64,000 nucleotides of DNA from CAYJAY01 sp964368445. Its GTDB lineage: Bacteria > Bacillota > Clostridia > Oscillospirales > Ruminococcaceae. The notes under the pieces are model-generated. The model was given only the letters and a program-made list of their open reading frames with translations, did not search any database and had not been told where the DNA came from. Position numbers and translations under genes: made by a program. The stretch covers positions 1 through 64,000 of the forward strand of contig CAYJAY010000005.1 in the NCBI GenBank assembly GCA_964368445.1, read 5' to 3'. Every line of letters begins with the position of its first letter. Within the stretch, counting starts at the first letter, position 1. Positions 35,015 through 43,338 of the stretch are shown piece by piece.

Positions 35015-35263
35015 TTAATAAGAGGTTCTTTTTCTTATAGTTGAGCTATTTATACCCGAAACAAAAACTTTTTTCTCGCCCTTTTGTTCGCATACAACAA
35101 ACGATTTTGGAAGTTCATACGAAACGTTTGTAACGATATTTTGTTCTTGTGCGGTTTTTAAAAAATTTCGAGTTTTTTTACTGATTGTTACAGCATCTAT
35201 ATCGAAAACTCCGACAATTTCTTTTGACATAACAACAGTTTCTGTTCCAAGATAGATGTACAT
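35015..35263 (-). CDS. remB: RemB-like regulator (DUF370, extracellular matrix regulatory protein family)
   Basis: An 82-residue protein of the DUF370 family (YaaB/RemB of B. subtilis), conserved between recF and gyrB in Gram-positive bacteria. It starts MYIYLGTETVVMSKEIVGVFD and ends with GINSSTIRKRT, the usual ends. Paralogue RemA is a DNA-binding activator of matrix genes; RemB's role is less clear. I chose the ATG at 35263; the TTG at 35269 is also possible. A heptad repeat array begins only a few bases before the start, and no clear ribosome site remains. Confidence 0.85.
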   Translation of the reverse strand: MYIYLGTETVVMSKEIVGVFDIDAVTISKKTRNFLKTAQEQNIVTNVSYELPKSFVVCEQKGEKKVFVSGINSSTIRKRTSY

Positions 35264-35265
35264 TT

Positions 35266-35301
35266 TCAATGCGTAATTCGTAATGCGTAATTCGTAATTA
35301 T
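35266..35301. repeat. TAATTCG heptad tract at the remB start
   Basis: Four heptads (AATGCGTAATTCG...) lie directly before the remB start codon. They form the left boundary of the unit that carries the S23 remnant. Confidence 0.8.
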
Positions 35302-35325
35302 TTTTGCATTAAGAATTTTTTTTCC

Positions 35326-35372
35326 TTTTCATTATTTTGCGTTTTTGTTATTGCAATTAATAATTTTATAAT
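35326..35372 (-). pseudogene. Remnant of a second four-helix-bundle (S23) gene
   Basis: These 47 bp match the last ~47 bp of the intact gene (34588-34635) with one substitution and encode the same C-terminal ITKTQNNEK-type tail. The upstream part of the gene is absent. The remnant is also bracketed by opposing heptad arrays (35266-35301 and 35450-35486), as the intact copy is. Confidence 0.8.
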
Positions 35373-35423
35373 CTTCCAAATTTAAATAACAAATCTAAAT
35401 GTAAACGTTTAATCTTTTAAAAC

Positions 35424-35486
35424 ATTTATTCAATTCGTCGCGTAGCGACACATTAATTACGCATTACGAATTACAAATTACGAATT
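35424..35486. repeat. Hairpin module and inverse heptad tract at the recF stop
   Basis: GTCGC-GTA-GCGAC is followed by about four CGAATTA/GCATTA-type heptads. The last of them overlaps the recF stop codon, so the array has been placed exactly at the gene end. Confidence 0.75.
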
Positions 35487-36570
35487 AAACAAGTTTTCCT
35501 TTTTCTATATTAAAAAATTTTGCATCAATATTTTGCTCTATAAATCTGCTGTCGCAGGTGGTTATAAATGCTTGCATGTCAACTATGCTTTTTAAAAGAT
35601 GTTGTTGGCGATTTTTATCAAGCTCGGACAAAACATCGTCCAAAAGAACAACAGGTTTTTCGTTCAACACCTGTTCCATAATAACCGCTTCGGAAAGTTT
35701 AAGGGAAAGCACGGCGGTTCTTTGTTGGCCTTGAGATGCAAAAAACCTAGCTTCGCTGTCGCCAATTAAAATTTCTATATCGTCGCGATGTGGACCTTTT
35801 GAACAAAACCCTAAACGAATGTCGTCTTTTCGTGTCTGTTCAAAAATCTTTAAAACGTTATTTATACCAAAGTTGTCCTGCTCAAAAACCGTTGAACTAT
35901 ATCTTAACGAAAGCGTTTCGGAATTATCTGAAATTTCAAAATATCTCTCAGACGCTTTTTGATTAAGGTTTTCGCAAAAATCTTTTCTAATCTCGGTTAT
36001 AATCTCACAACTTTTTGCAAGTTGAAGATCAAAAACATCAAGCATATCATATGCCGCCGAGATGTTTCGACAATCTTTTAAAAGACTGTTTTTTTGTACT
36101 ACCAAACGATTATAGTTTCTAATCTCATAAAGATATTTTTTTGAAATCTGCATTAAACAAGTGTCAAGAAATCTTCTTCGTTCTGCCGCCGTTCCTTTGA
36201 CAAGGTTTAGATGTTCGGGGGAAAAAACAGAAACCGCAAAAACTCCGGCAACAGTCGAGGCTTTTTTTTGTTCACCTTTATTGTGTGAAACGTTTCTTCC
36301 TTTTTGTGATATAGAAAGTTTTAATGTTTGGTTTCTTTTTCCGCTTTCGATTTCACTATCAATTATAGAAACATCTTTTTGTTTTTTTATTAAATCAAGA
36401 TCTTTTCCTGCTCTAAAACTTTTTGCGCCGGACAAAAGAAATATACTTTCGATTAAATTTGTTTTTCCTTGTCCGTTTTGTCCGCTTATGACGTTTACGC
36501 CGTTTATCGGTTTAAAATATATCTCGTCTATATTTCGGTAATCTTTTAAATTGTGTGAAATTAAAATCAT
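35485..36570 (-). CDS. recF: DNA replication and repair protein RecF
   Basis: A 361-residue SMC-like ATPase that helps load RecA at gaps. Walker A GQNGQGKTN (near 35-43 of the shorter frame), the signature region FFASQGQQRTAVLSLKLSEA and Walker B VVLLDDVLSELD are present. I chose the ATG at 36570 (MILISHNLKDYRN), 5 bp after the dnaN stop, which gives the standard N-terminus; the frame extends to 36606 within dnaN. It is coupled to dnaN. Its last codons overlap the inserted heptad array. Confidence 0.95.
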   Translation of the reverse strand: MILISHNLKDYRNIDEIYFKPINGVNVISGQNGQGKTNLIESIFLLSGAKSFRAGKDLDLIKKQKDVSIIDSEIESGKRNQTLKLSISQKGRNVSHNKGEQKKASTVAGVFAVSVFSPEHLNLVKGTAAERRRFLDTCLMQISKKYLYEIRNYNRLVVQKNSLLKDCRNISAAYDMLDVFDLQLAKSCEIITEIRKDFCENLNQKASERYFEISDNSETLSLRYSSTVFEQDNFGINNVLKIFEQTRKDDIRLGFCSKGPHRDDIEILIGDSEARFFASQGQQRTAVLSLKLSEAVIMEQVLNEKPVVLLDDVLSELDKNRQQHLLKSIVDMQAFITTCDSRFIEQNIDAKFFNIEKGKLV

Positions 36571-36574
36571 TTTT

Positions 36575-37678
36575 TTAATCCGCTTTAATCCTAACCGGCA
36601 ACACAAGATATAAAAAGTCGTTCCCGTCGACAGGGTAAACTTTCATTGGCGTTATAGAAGTTCCAATTTCAAAATACAGTTCCTCTTTTTTACTGTTTCT
36701 TAATGCATCAATTATATATCTGTTATTAAAACCAATCTCGACCGAATCCCCTATAATCTCGACATTAAGTTCGTCATATGCGTCGCCCAGCGAAGTTTTA
36801 CAAGTTACAACAGCGATGTTATCTTCAAACTTAATTTTAATCGGGCTTTTTAATCGATCGGTTATTAAAAGTGAGGCTCTTTCAACCGCCGTTATTAAAG
36901 TTGAAACATTTATCTTAATCTTTGTTTTTCCAATTGCCGGAATTGTTTTTTTGTAGTCTATAAAATCCCCTTCAAGCAATCTTGTTAAAACTGTATATTC
37001 GCCAATCTTAAAAACGCCATATTTTTTTGCTGTTCCTATATAAACGGTTTCTTGTTTCTCCCCTATAATTCTTCCAACTTCAGAAAGTGTCTTTGCCGGA
37101 ACAACAAAGTTTCGCTCGCTTTGGTTTTCAACTTCGCGTTCACAAACCGCAAGCCGATATCCATCAACCGAAACAATCGTTAGTTTTCCTTGTTCAAGAC
37201 AAAACTTACTTCCCGTGTGAACCGGTTTTTGGTCGTTGGTTGCTATTGCGTAAAGTGTGTAGTCAATCATCTCTTTAAGCTTTGTCGATTCAATCTCAAG
37301 ACTTTCGTCTGAATTAAGGTTAGGAAGCTCGGGAAAATCTTCCGGAGATATTCCCGAAAAATTAAACTTTGCAATATTTCCTTTTATTAAAACTTTAAAA
37401 CTATCGTCTGTTTCGATAATAACGTTTTCGCTGTCTATCTTTCTAACCATATCAATAAAAAGTCTTGCGTTTATAACAACGCTGCCTTCTTCTTTTATAT
37501 TAGCTTCGATAGTTGTTATTATTCCAATTTCAAGATCATAAGCTGTAAGAGTTAGTTTACCGTTTTTAGCGGTTACCATAATTCCTTCTATAGCAGGGAT
37601 AGCAGATTTTCCCGCAACAGCTTTTGAAACATCCGAAAGAGCTTCATAAAGATTTTGTTGATTACATACTATCTTCAT
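36575..37678 (-). CDS. dnaN: DNA polymerase III sliding clamp (beta subunit)
   Basis: A 367-residue beta clamp with three repeated clamp domains. It begins MKIVCNQQNLYEALSDVSKAVAGK and ends with the conserved P-V-R motif VLPVRIKAD. It encircles DNA and tethers polymerase. Its position directly after dnaA is the usual one. The start is preceded by AAGGTAAAAAG. The 309-bp gap to dnaA holds the probable origin elements. Confidence 0.97.
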   Translation of the reverse strand: MKIVCNQQNLYEALSDVSKAVAGKSAIPAIEGIMVTAKNGKLTLTAYDLEIGIITTIEANIKEEGSVVINARLFIDMVRKIDSENVIIETDDSFKVLIKGNIAKFNFSGISPEDFPELPNLNSDESLEIESTKLKEMIDYTLYAIATNDQKPVHTGSKFCLEQGKLTIVSVDGYRLAVCEREVENQSERNFVVPAKTLSEVGRIIGEKQETVYIGTAKKYGVFKIGEYTVLTRLLEGDFIDYKKTIPAIGKTKIKINVSTLITAVERASLLITDRLKSPIKIKFEDNIAVVTCKTSLGDAYDELNVEIIGDSVEIGFNNRYIIDALRNSKKEELYFEIGTSITPMKVYPVDGNDFLYLVLPVRIKAD

Positions 37679-37789
37679 TTTAACTTTTTACCTTCTTTTT
37701 TATTTATGTATTTCAAATTACAAAGCCTTAATTTTAAGAACTGCGAATTTTTTTTAATTTTTCTCTTTTTTCAAAAAAACCTATATTAT

Positions 37790-37987
37790 ATAGAAAGAGA
37801 TCAAGTAGTAGTAGTAGGGGCTGTTAATTTTGTTTAAAACTTAAATTTTATGCTTAAATAGTACGAAAAAGATAAATTTTAATTATTTATTAATTATTTA
37901 TTAATTGTTGAAATGTTTAAAACTTAAAATTAGTTTTTAAACGTTGTTTAAAACTTTGGTTGAAAGTTAATAATTTGTTCAAAACTT
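37790..37987 (-). other. Probable oriC unwinding region (DnaA-trios, G cluster, atypical DnaA-box iterons)
   Basis: Between dnaA and dnaN, reading away from dnaA, there are four decamers: TGTTCAAAAC (37976-37985) and TGTTTAAAAC at 37945-37954, 37914-37923 and 37831-37840. The first three are spaced exactly 31 bp apart. Then come GGGG (37817-37820) and four TAG trios (37806-37817), then very AT-rich DNA. This order matches the box / GC-cluster / DnaA-trio / AT-rich arrangement known from B. subtilis. The decamer differs from the standard box complement TGTGGATAAC at three positions. No standard TTATCCACA box was found in this gap or upstream of dnaA. Confidence 0.7.
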
Positions 37988-39304
37988 TTATATCTTAGCG
38001 TTTTTAATTATATCGCCAACCATGTTTTTAAGATGGCTGTTTGTGTCGAGTAGTCTTTCAACTTTTTTTATAGAATGTGTAACGGTTGAATGGTTTCTGT
38101 TTGAAAACTCTGCGCCTATGTCCTCCATCGTCATACCCGTGACTTCACGTATAACATACATCGAGATCTGTCGAGCGTTTGCAATGTCGCTGTCGCGTTT
38201 GTTTGAACGAATGTCGATTGTTGAGACATTAAATGTTCTGGATATTTCTTCTAATATTTTTTCGATAGTAATTGGTATTGGTCGTTGTTCTTGCATAAGG
38301 TCTTTAATTGCGGCTTGTGCGTTTGTTAGATTTGGCTTTGATGTGTTCATCAGTTGATAGGCATAAAGTTTTTTAACAACGCCTTCAAGTTGACGGATAT
38401 TTTCTTTTATATGAGAAGCTACATATTCTGCGACATCGTCGGTTAAGTCGAGGCCGATAAAACTTGCTTTTCTTCTTAAAATTGAAATTCTTGTTTCAAG
38501 GTCGGGGGCGCTTATGTCTGCGAGAAGTCCCGATTCAAAACGTGTGCGCAACCTGTCTGTTAAAGATTTAATCTCTTTTGGAGGACGGTCGGACGAAAGA
38601 ACAATCTGTTTACCGTGTTTATAAAGAGAATTGAAAGTGTGGAAAAATTCTTCTTCTGTAGCAACTTTACCGCCAATAAATTGAATATCATCGACTAAAA
38701 GAACATCTGCCGAACGATATTTTTTATGGAACGGTTCTGTGTTGCCTTGAGTAATCGCTGCGATAAGTTCGTTTGTAAACCGTTCTCCTTCGACATATAA
38801 AATTTTATATTCAGGATGGGTTTTTAATAGATCGTTTTTTATAGCCATCAACAGATGGGTTTTTCCAAGACCGCTGTCACCGTATATGAAAAGAGGGTTG
38901 TAAGCTCCGGCAGGGTTTGCCGCAACGGCTTGTGCGGCGGCGTGTGCAAAGCGGTTGCTTCCGCCTACGATAAACGTATCAAACGTATAGGCATATTCTC
39001 CCGAGAGCACAGGAGGAAGAATTCCTTTTAACGGAGAATTTTTTCCCGCCGACATAGATTCACGACTTACAAGACTAACCGCAACAGGAAAACCTAAAAT
39101 ATCTTCAAAGCTTTCTTCGATAAATTTTTGATATCTTTCTTGTACAGTTTTCTTTAAAAAGTCCGAAGCTATCGAAAGAGTTGCAACTCCGTTTTCAAAA
39201 GATACAGGTTCAATTCCACTTATAAAAATATTATACGAAGTTTCGGTTATCTTTTCTCTTAGATTATCCGCTACTATTTCATAACATTGTCCGAACGATT
39301 CCAT
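37988..39304 (-). CDS. dnaA: Chromosomal replication initiator protein DnaA
   Basis: A 438-residue AAA+ initiator. Domain I starts MESFGQCYEIVADNLREKI; the linker domain II is short. Domain III has Walker A IYGDSGLGKTHLL, Walker B VLLVDDIQFIGG and the sensor/arginine region TDRLRTRFESGL. The domain IV helix-turn-helix reads EVTGMTMEDIGAEFSNRNHSTVTHS. The base-reading loop, normally GRDHTTV, is NRNHSTV, so the residue equivalent to E. coli Asp433 is Asn404. This may match the altered boxes beside the gene. GAGGGA precedes the ATG. Confidence 0.97.
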   Translation of the reverse strand: MESFGQCYEIVADNLREKITETSYNIFISGIEPVSFENGVATLSIASDFLKKTVQERYQKFIEESFEDILGFPVAVSLVSRESMSAGKNSPLKGILPPVLSGEYAYTFDTFIVGGSNRFAHAAAQAVAANPAGAYNPLFIYGDSGLGKTHLLMAIKNDLLKTHPEYKILYVEGERFTNELIAAITQGNTEPFHKKYRSADVLLVDDIQFIGGKVATEEEFFHTFNSLYKHGKQIVLSSDRPPKEIKSLTDRLRTRFESGLLADISAPDLETRISILRRKASFIGLDLTDDVAEYVASHIKENIRQLEGVVKKLYAYQLMNTSKPNLTNAQAAIKDLMQEQRPIPITIEKILEEISRTFNVSTIDIRSNKRDSDIANARQISMYVIREVTGMTMEDIGAEFSNRNHSTVTHSIKKVERLLDTNSHLKNMVGDIIKNAKI

Positions 39305-39589
39305 TTAGTTCCCTCTTTATATTAAAATAATACAATAATTAATATAAATAGCAGTATAACATAAATACTTAATTTTTTCAACAAAACAGCCGGAATTTAA
39401 TTAGTGATTTGTAGCTTTATGAGAATTAATACAAAGCCAAAAAATTAAAGCGAATGATATAAGCTTTTCGATAGATTAAAGGATTAATAAAACGAGAGGG
39501 TATAAAACCCTCCCTTATGATATTTAGACAAGAGTGTGGCACGGGTAAATACCCTATCTGCTCGCCATTTTGTTTTAGATATATTTGTT

Positions 39590-39645
39590 ACTCCCTTAGT
39601 CAAAACTAAAAATTTTGTCGCCTCCCTCAAAGAGGAAAATTCAGA
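39590..39645. repeat. Degenerate copy of the 105-bp multi-hairpin element
   Basis: ACTCCCTTAGTCAAAACTAA and the following ATTTTGTCGCCTCCCTC and AAGAGG align with the first half of the element at 62056-62159 with several substitutions. The rest of 39305-39675 holds a small hairpin (GAGGG/CCCTC near 39496-39512) and AT-rich sequence with no gene; the dnaA promoter is presumably within it. Confidence 0.5.
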
Positions 39646-39675
39646 ACTGTAGAAAAAATTAAACTAATTTTATTT

Positions 39676-40758
39676 TTACAAAACATCAACTATCTTTTTA
39701 AAATATCTTTCTTGTAACTCTGTCAATGCTTTAAAATCCATCGATTTTGAATAAAACTTTTCTATCTCGTCATGGCTTGCTAGAGCTTTTGTCGAAAGAA
39801 GACTTGCTTGGTCGACTAGATCTAAAATTGCTTTTTTGCAAAATACAGACTGCTGCGACACAACCGAACCATCACAAAACTTCATAAATCTTTTTTCGTT
39901 TATAACTTTAGCGTCGGTGAAATCGTGTTTTGTAAAAAGATTGTTGACTACAAAACAGATGCCTGCCGACGGTATAAACAAAGCGGAAACTATATTTTCC
40001 GACATAACAGCCGAACGACAGGTAATTATGTCATAACCGTTTTGTAAGGCTTTTTTTCTAAGGCTTGCAAGTATGGCGGACGAGACACCGCCATATCGGT
40101 CTGAAAAAACATACCGCGTTTGATAGTACTCGCTGTTAACTTTAGAATAGTCGACAAGGCCGTTTGGGGTTACCGCCGATATGTAACGCATTTCTTCGCT
40201 AGGTTTTTTATCTTGTTGAAATGGTAGATGTTTAGAAACAATCTTTTCAACGAAGTCATAAAGCTTTTGATTGTCTATATATCGTATAGACGATTTAATC
40301 ATATCGTCCGAAATAAGTCTTGTTGCGGAAACAAAGCGCGCGACACGTTCGTGATATTTCGCACATTCGTTGAAATATGAGATGATCTCTTGTTTGTTTT
40401 GTTTTAAATAATCATTGTCCATAAAATCATAAAATGTTACAATGTTTTCACGAGCACCCGGATAACTTGGTTTTTCATCATGTGGAGCGGTAGCATCTAT
40501 TATCGCGAAGTTTTTTTCTCGACAGATAACCCCATCCAATGAGTTTGGGTCGGCGCTACAATGTATAAATTCTGTCGAAAGTCCTTTGTTCGCAATCTTT
40601 AACCCTACCTTTTTCATAAAGGTTGATTTTCCACAACCCGGCCCCGCTTTTATTAGCGAAGTGTTGTAATCGGTTTTTTCGTCACAAAGGTTTTTAAAAA
40701 GTGATATAAATCCATTAACGCTTTGTGTTCCCATAAAAAAATGATGTTTGTAACTCAA
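39676..40758 (-). CDS. P-loop ATPase of the PRK06851 type
   Basis: A 360-residue uncharacterised nucleotide-binding protein with Walker A KAGPGCGKSTFMKKVG (about 38-53) near the start. It resembles the conserved Gram-positive family PRK06851, of unknown function. SADPNSLDGVICREKNFAIIDATAPH contains a possible Walker B-like strand (FAIIDAT). It starts with TTG at 40758, preceded by AGGTAGG, which keeps the family N-terminus (hydrophobic-GTQSVNGF). It is located between dnaA and a parS site, on the same strand as dnaA, but in its own unit. Confidence 0.72.
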   Translation of the reverse strand: MSYKHHFFMGTQSVNGFISLFKNLCDEKTDYNTSLIKAGPGCGKSTFMKKVGLKIANKGLSTEFIHCSADPNSLDGVICREKNFAIIDATAPHDEKPSYPGARENIVTFYDFMDNDYLKQNKQEIISYFNECAKYHERVARFVSATRLISDDMIKSSIRYIDNQKLYDFVEKIVSKHLPFQQDKKPSEEMRYISAVTPNGLVDYSKVNSEYYQTRYVFSDRYGGVSSAILASLRKKALQNGYDIITCRSAVMSENIVSALFIPSAGICFVVNNLFTKHDFTDAKVINEKRFMKFCDGSVVSQQSVFCKKAILDLVDQASLLSTKALASHDEIEKFYSKSMDFKALTELQERYFKKIVDVL

Positions 40759-40812
40759 ATCAACTACCTACCTTTTTTGTTTATGCTATAGAATATGATG
40801 ATTTCAAAATAA

Positions 40813-40828
40813 TGTTCCACGTGGAACA
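40813..40828. promoter_or_regulatory. parS centromere site
   Basis: The perfect 16-bp palindrome TGTTCCACGTGGAACA, a known ParB-binding parS form (the B. subtilis form has T and A at positions 5 and 12). It lies 2.6 kb from parA. Confidence 0.93.
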
Positions 40829-40830
40829 GT

Positions 40831-40914
40831 TTTTAATTCGTAATTCGTAATTCGTAATTCGTAATTCGTAATTCGTAATTTTGGTGTGGCTTACGCCACA
40901 ATTTGAATGACAAG
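40831..40914 (+). repeat. TAATTCG array with covarying hairpin
   Basis: Six direct TAATTCG heptads are followed by TGTGGC-TTAC-GCCACA (40885-40900) and ATTTGAATGACAAG. The stem differs from other copies but stays fully paired. Confidence 0.85.
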
Positions 40915-40962
40915 GGTTTGAAGATTTTTCGGTGGTTTGTGGTGGGGCGGGGCGATGTTGAC

Positions 40963-41180
40963 GGAACGGTCAAGACCGTTTCCTACGGTTTGTATTTTGG
41001 GGGTTTGGTTTGAGACAACAACTGGCATGAATAACGGTGTAGGGAGCGACGCCGACTACGCAGTAGACGTTCTCGTCGCTCCACAAGGGTTACAGAATTG
41101 TTTCGGGAGGATGGTATTCTCCCCTACTATTTCGCAGTTGACGGCAAGAGCTATGCTCTGAGCAGAGCCCTTGCCTTACG
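40963..41180. repeat. Cluster of variable-stem CTAC hairpins
   Basis: GGAACGGTC/GACCGTTTCC with TAC (40963-40986); a GGAGCGACG/CGTCGCTCC unit (41043-41082) like that near 26090; GGGAG/CTCCC with CTAC (41105-41127); and GGCAAGAG...CCTTGCC with TTAC (41140-41177), which contains one GAGCAGAGC unit. The 370-bp stretch has no credible gene. Confidence 0.7.
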
Positions 41181-41297
41181 GATTGGTTGTTGGGGTTTGG
41201 TTCGAGACGACCAAAGCGGACGACCACCGGTCGCCCCTACTGCAAGCAACTTAAGGAATTCTACAAGAACATACTTTGTTGAATTATCCTAAAATTA

Positions 41298-41402
41298 CTC
41301 CTCCCGACGACCTTACGGTCGCCACCTCTCCTCATTGAGGAGGGCAAAGTTAGCCTCCCTCCGAGAGGGAGGTGGCAAAATCTTTGATTTTGCCGGAGGG
41401 AG
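41298..41402 (+). repeat. 105-bp multi-hairpin element, copy 1
   Basis: Consecutive hairpins CGACC-TTA-GGTCG, CCTC-ATT-GAGG, CCTCCCTC-cgA-GAGGGAGG and GGCAAAATC-TTT-GATTTTGCC lie inside an outer CTCC/GGAG pairing. An inverted copy at 62056-62159 is about 90 percent identical, and most differences fall in loops. Confidence 0.85.
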
Positions 41403-41604
41403 CTCACGCAAGACAAGCTTTCCAATTCTAAAAATTCTCTTAAGTTGTTTGCAGTAAGGTCGCCACTACAAACTCTATTGCGATTTTGTTGAGCTTTTTT
41501 AGCATATCTTTTTTTAACACCCTGAAGTAAACTATGTTTTATTTACCTGTCATATTGTTTTGGTGTAAAGTAATTTAATTTATCTAGTATTTTCAAAAGC
41601 TTTT

Positions 41605-42096
41605 TCTAATATAAATAATCCTCACCTACGGTGATGATTTAGGAAATACTCCTTGCCTCGCTTCACTTGGAATTTTGCACCGATGGTGCAAAAGCGAAGT
41701 ATTTCTTGTATTTGAAGCTACATCTTATATAAATAATCTCCACAGATTTATCTTTTTAGAGAAATGTTTTTGTCAGGGGACAAGGGGGAGTTTCGATTCT
41801 CCCCCTTTGCCCCCCGACACCCCCCGAACCCCCCTCAACGATTTAGGGCGACACACGCCCTAAAAACCCGTTCCGCTTTTTGCGCTTTATAAGCTGTATA
41901 CTGCAAAAAGCTTGCAATGGCGATACTCGCCATTTTGTTGTTCTTGTTTGACGGGAGGTATTCAATGCTTTTTTATTAATATGAACTTCATCTAATATAA
42001 ACAATCCGCAGGATTATTTATATTAAGCTCCACCGCAGGTGGAGCTAATGCATCTTGACCAGCTCCGCCTTATGGCGGAGGTTGTGGTCGGTCGGT
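41605..42096 (+). other. Foreign-looking hairpin-rich non-coding block
   Basis: There is no gene in this block. Three related hairpins start with TCTAATATAAATAATCC-like sequence (41605, 41723, 41991). A nested hairpin spans GAAATACT (41643-41650) to AGTATTTC (41698-41705) with inner TTTGCACC/GGTGCAAA. A C-rich unit follows: GGGGGAG/CTCCCCC near 41786-41807, then TTTAGGGCG/CGCCCTAAA near 41842-41864. AGCTCCACC-GCA-GGTGGAGCT (42026-42046) and CTCCGCC/GGCGGAG end the block. None of these stem sequences occurs elsewhere in the window. It may be a remnant of a mobile or conjugative element, or a structured RNA. Confidence 0.55.
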
Positions 42097-42181
42097 TTAA
42101 AATACGTATTGAAGACGCCATGTCCATCGGGCGGAGAAATAAATCGTATTAAAAAATAAATCAATAATCGGAGGTAGTAAA

Positions 42182-43012
42182 ATGAAGACGATAGTTATAA
42201 CCGGAGGAAATAGTGGAATAGGGTATCAAAGTTGTTTGCAGCTTGCCAAATTAGGTCATAAAATAATTATGATTTGTAGAAATGAAAACAAAGCAAGTGT
42301 GGCCTGTGAAAAAATTAAAAAAGCTACAAACAACGATAATGTTAAATATTTAATTGCAGACTTGTCAAGCATCTCTGACGTTAAAAAAACGGCGGATGAA
42401 TTGATTAATACAGTTGAAAAAATTGATGTGTTAATAAATAATGCCGCTGACTTTGATCTATCTAACAAGCAAGCAAGGTTTAATTCTGAACGACTTGAAA
42501 AACAGTTTGCCACAAATGTTTTAGCTCCTTTTATTTTGTGTAAAAAATTGATGCCAATAATTCAAAAATCAAAAGGGAAAATCATAAATATTGCAACAAA
42601 AGGACTTATGGCTTATCCAAATTTAAAATTAGATTTTGAAAATTTGAACTCAGAAAAGAGCTATAGAGCCGATAAAACATACTATCAAAACAAGTTAGCA
42701 CTTTTAATGTTTTCTATGTTTATGAAACAAAAATATAGCGATGTTACTTTTCATGCCGTTAGAGTAACCAATGTAAAAATTGATATAACTAGATATTCCA
42801 ACATTAGTAGTTTTCTAAAATTAATGTATAAAATTAAAGCACATTTTTCTATTTCGCCGGAAATCATGGCAAAAACTTATGTGTCTCTTTCGATTAATGC
42901 TTACGATGGATTTCTATATGATGAGAATTTAAAACAAGTTAAAGCTAATAGATCTGTTTATGATAAAGAAAATCAAAAAAAATTATACGAAATTTTAATG
43001 TCATATATTTAA
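42182..43012 (+). CDS. Short-chain dehydrogenase/reductase, probably acquired
   Basis: A 276-residue classical SDR. TGGNSGIG (7-14) binds the cofactor, INNAAD (85-90) follows strand four, and Tyr167/Lys171 (YYQNK) form the catalytic pair. The pattern resembles retinol-dehydrogenase-like SDRs (ICRNENKASVACEKI, YYQNKLALLMFS). GGAGGTAGTAAA precedes the ATG. It is far more AT-rich, with AAA, ATT and TTA codons, than parA and parB beside it, and it lies between two parS sites next to a hairpin-rich block, which suggests recent transfer. Substrate unknown. Confidence 0.88.
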   Translation: MKTIVITGGNSGIGYQSCLQLAKLGHKIIMICRNENKASVACEKIKKATNNDNVKYLIADLSSISDVKKTADELINTVEKIDVLINNAADFDLSNKQARFNSERLEKQFATNVLAPFILCKKLMPIIQKSKGKIINIATKGLMAYPNLKLDFENLNSEKSYRADKTYYQNKLALLMFSMFMKQKYSDVTFHAVRVTNVKIDITRYSNISSFLKLMYKIKAHFSISPEIMAKTYVSLSINAYDGFLYDENLKQVKANRSVYDKENQKKLYEILMSYI

Positions 43013-43157
43013 TTGAAGTTTGCTGGACAAGTTAAAGACGACTTTTCCTAATTTCCCATTATCCTACCACACCACAACATCTTGTATACCCTATTTTTAG
43101 AACCACAAATTTTAAAAAATAAATACAAAATCTTCTTAAAAGATGTGTTTTTTGCAT

Positions 43158-43185
43158 TTACAACGACATGTTTTTTATGTATTAT
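43158..43185 (+). promoter_or_regulatory. Possible promoter upstream of parA
   Basis: TTTACA (43158-43163) and TATTAT (43180-43185) with a 16-bp spacer; a TATAAT at 43183-43188 overlaps. The leader would then contain the paired stems at 43234-43316 and a parS site. Confidence 0.35.
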
Positions 43186-43233
43186 AATATTAAGCAAAAA
43201 ATGCGTTAAAAATTATTGAAAAGCGGCGGCGAA

Positions 43234-43316
43234 AAGCTGCTGATTTTTTAAGCTGTTTTTAACGATACAAGCCACCAACGTTTGTTTTTTAATGGGTAGC
43301 AGCTTGTAGTGGCTTG
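43234..43316 (+). other. Possible pseudoknot in the parA leader
   Basis: AAGCTGCT (43234-43241) can pair with AGCAGCTT (43298-43305), and CAAGCCAC (43268-43275) with GTGGCTTG (43309-43316). The two 8-bp stems interleave, which is the layout of a pseudoknot. Confidence 0.4.
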
Positions 43317-43338
43317 AACTTAACAAGGTGTTTTGAAT

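Noticed and set aside
39305..39675. Canonical DnaA-box cluster upstream of dnaA
   Set aside because: I found no TTATCCACA-like box and no TGTTTAAAAC decamer there, so I placed the origin elements in the dnaA-dnaN gap.
41190..41205. tRNA T-arm-like GGTTCGA sequence
   Set aside because: No acceptor, D or anticodon stems surround it; it lies within repeats.
41675..41863. 62-codon frame in the hairpin-rich block
   Set aside because: It runs across hairpins and C-runs, has no ribosome site and resembles no protein family.
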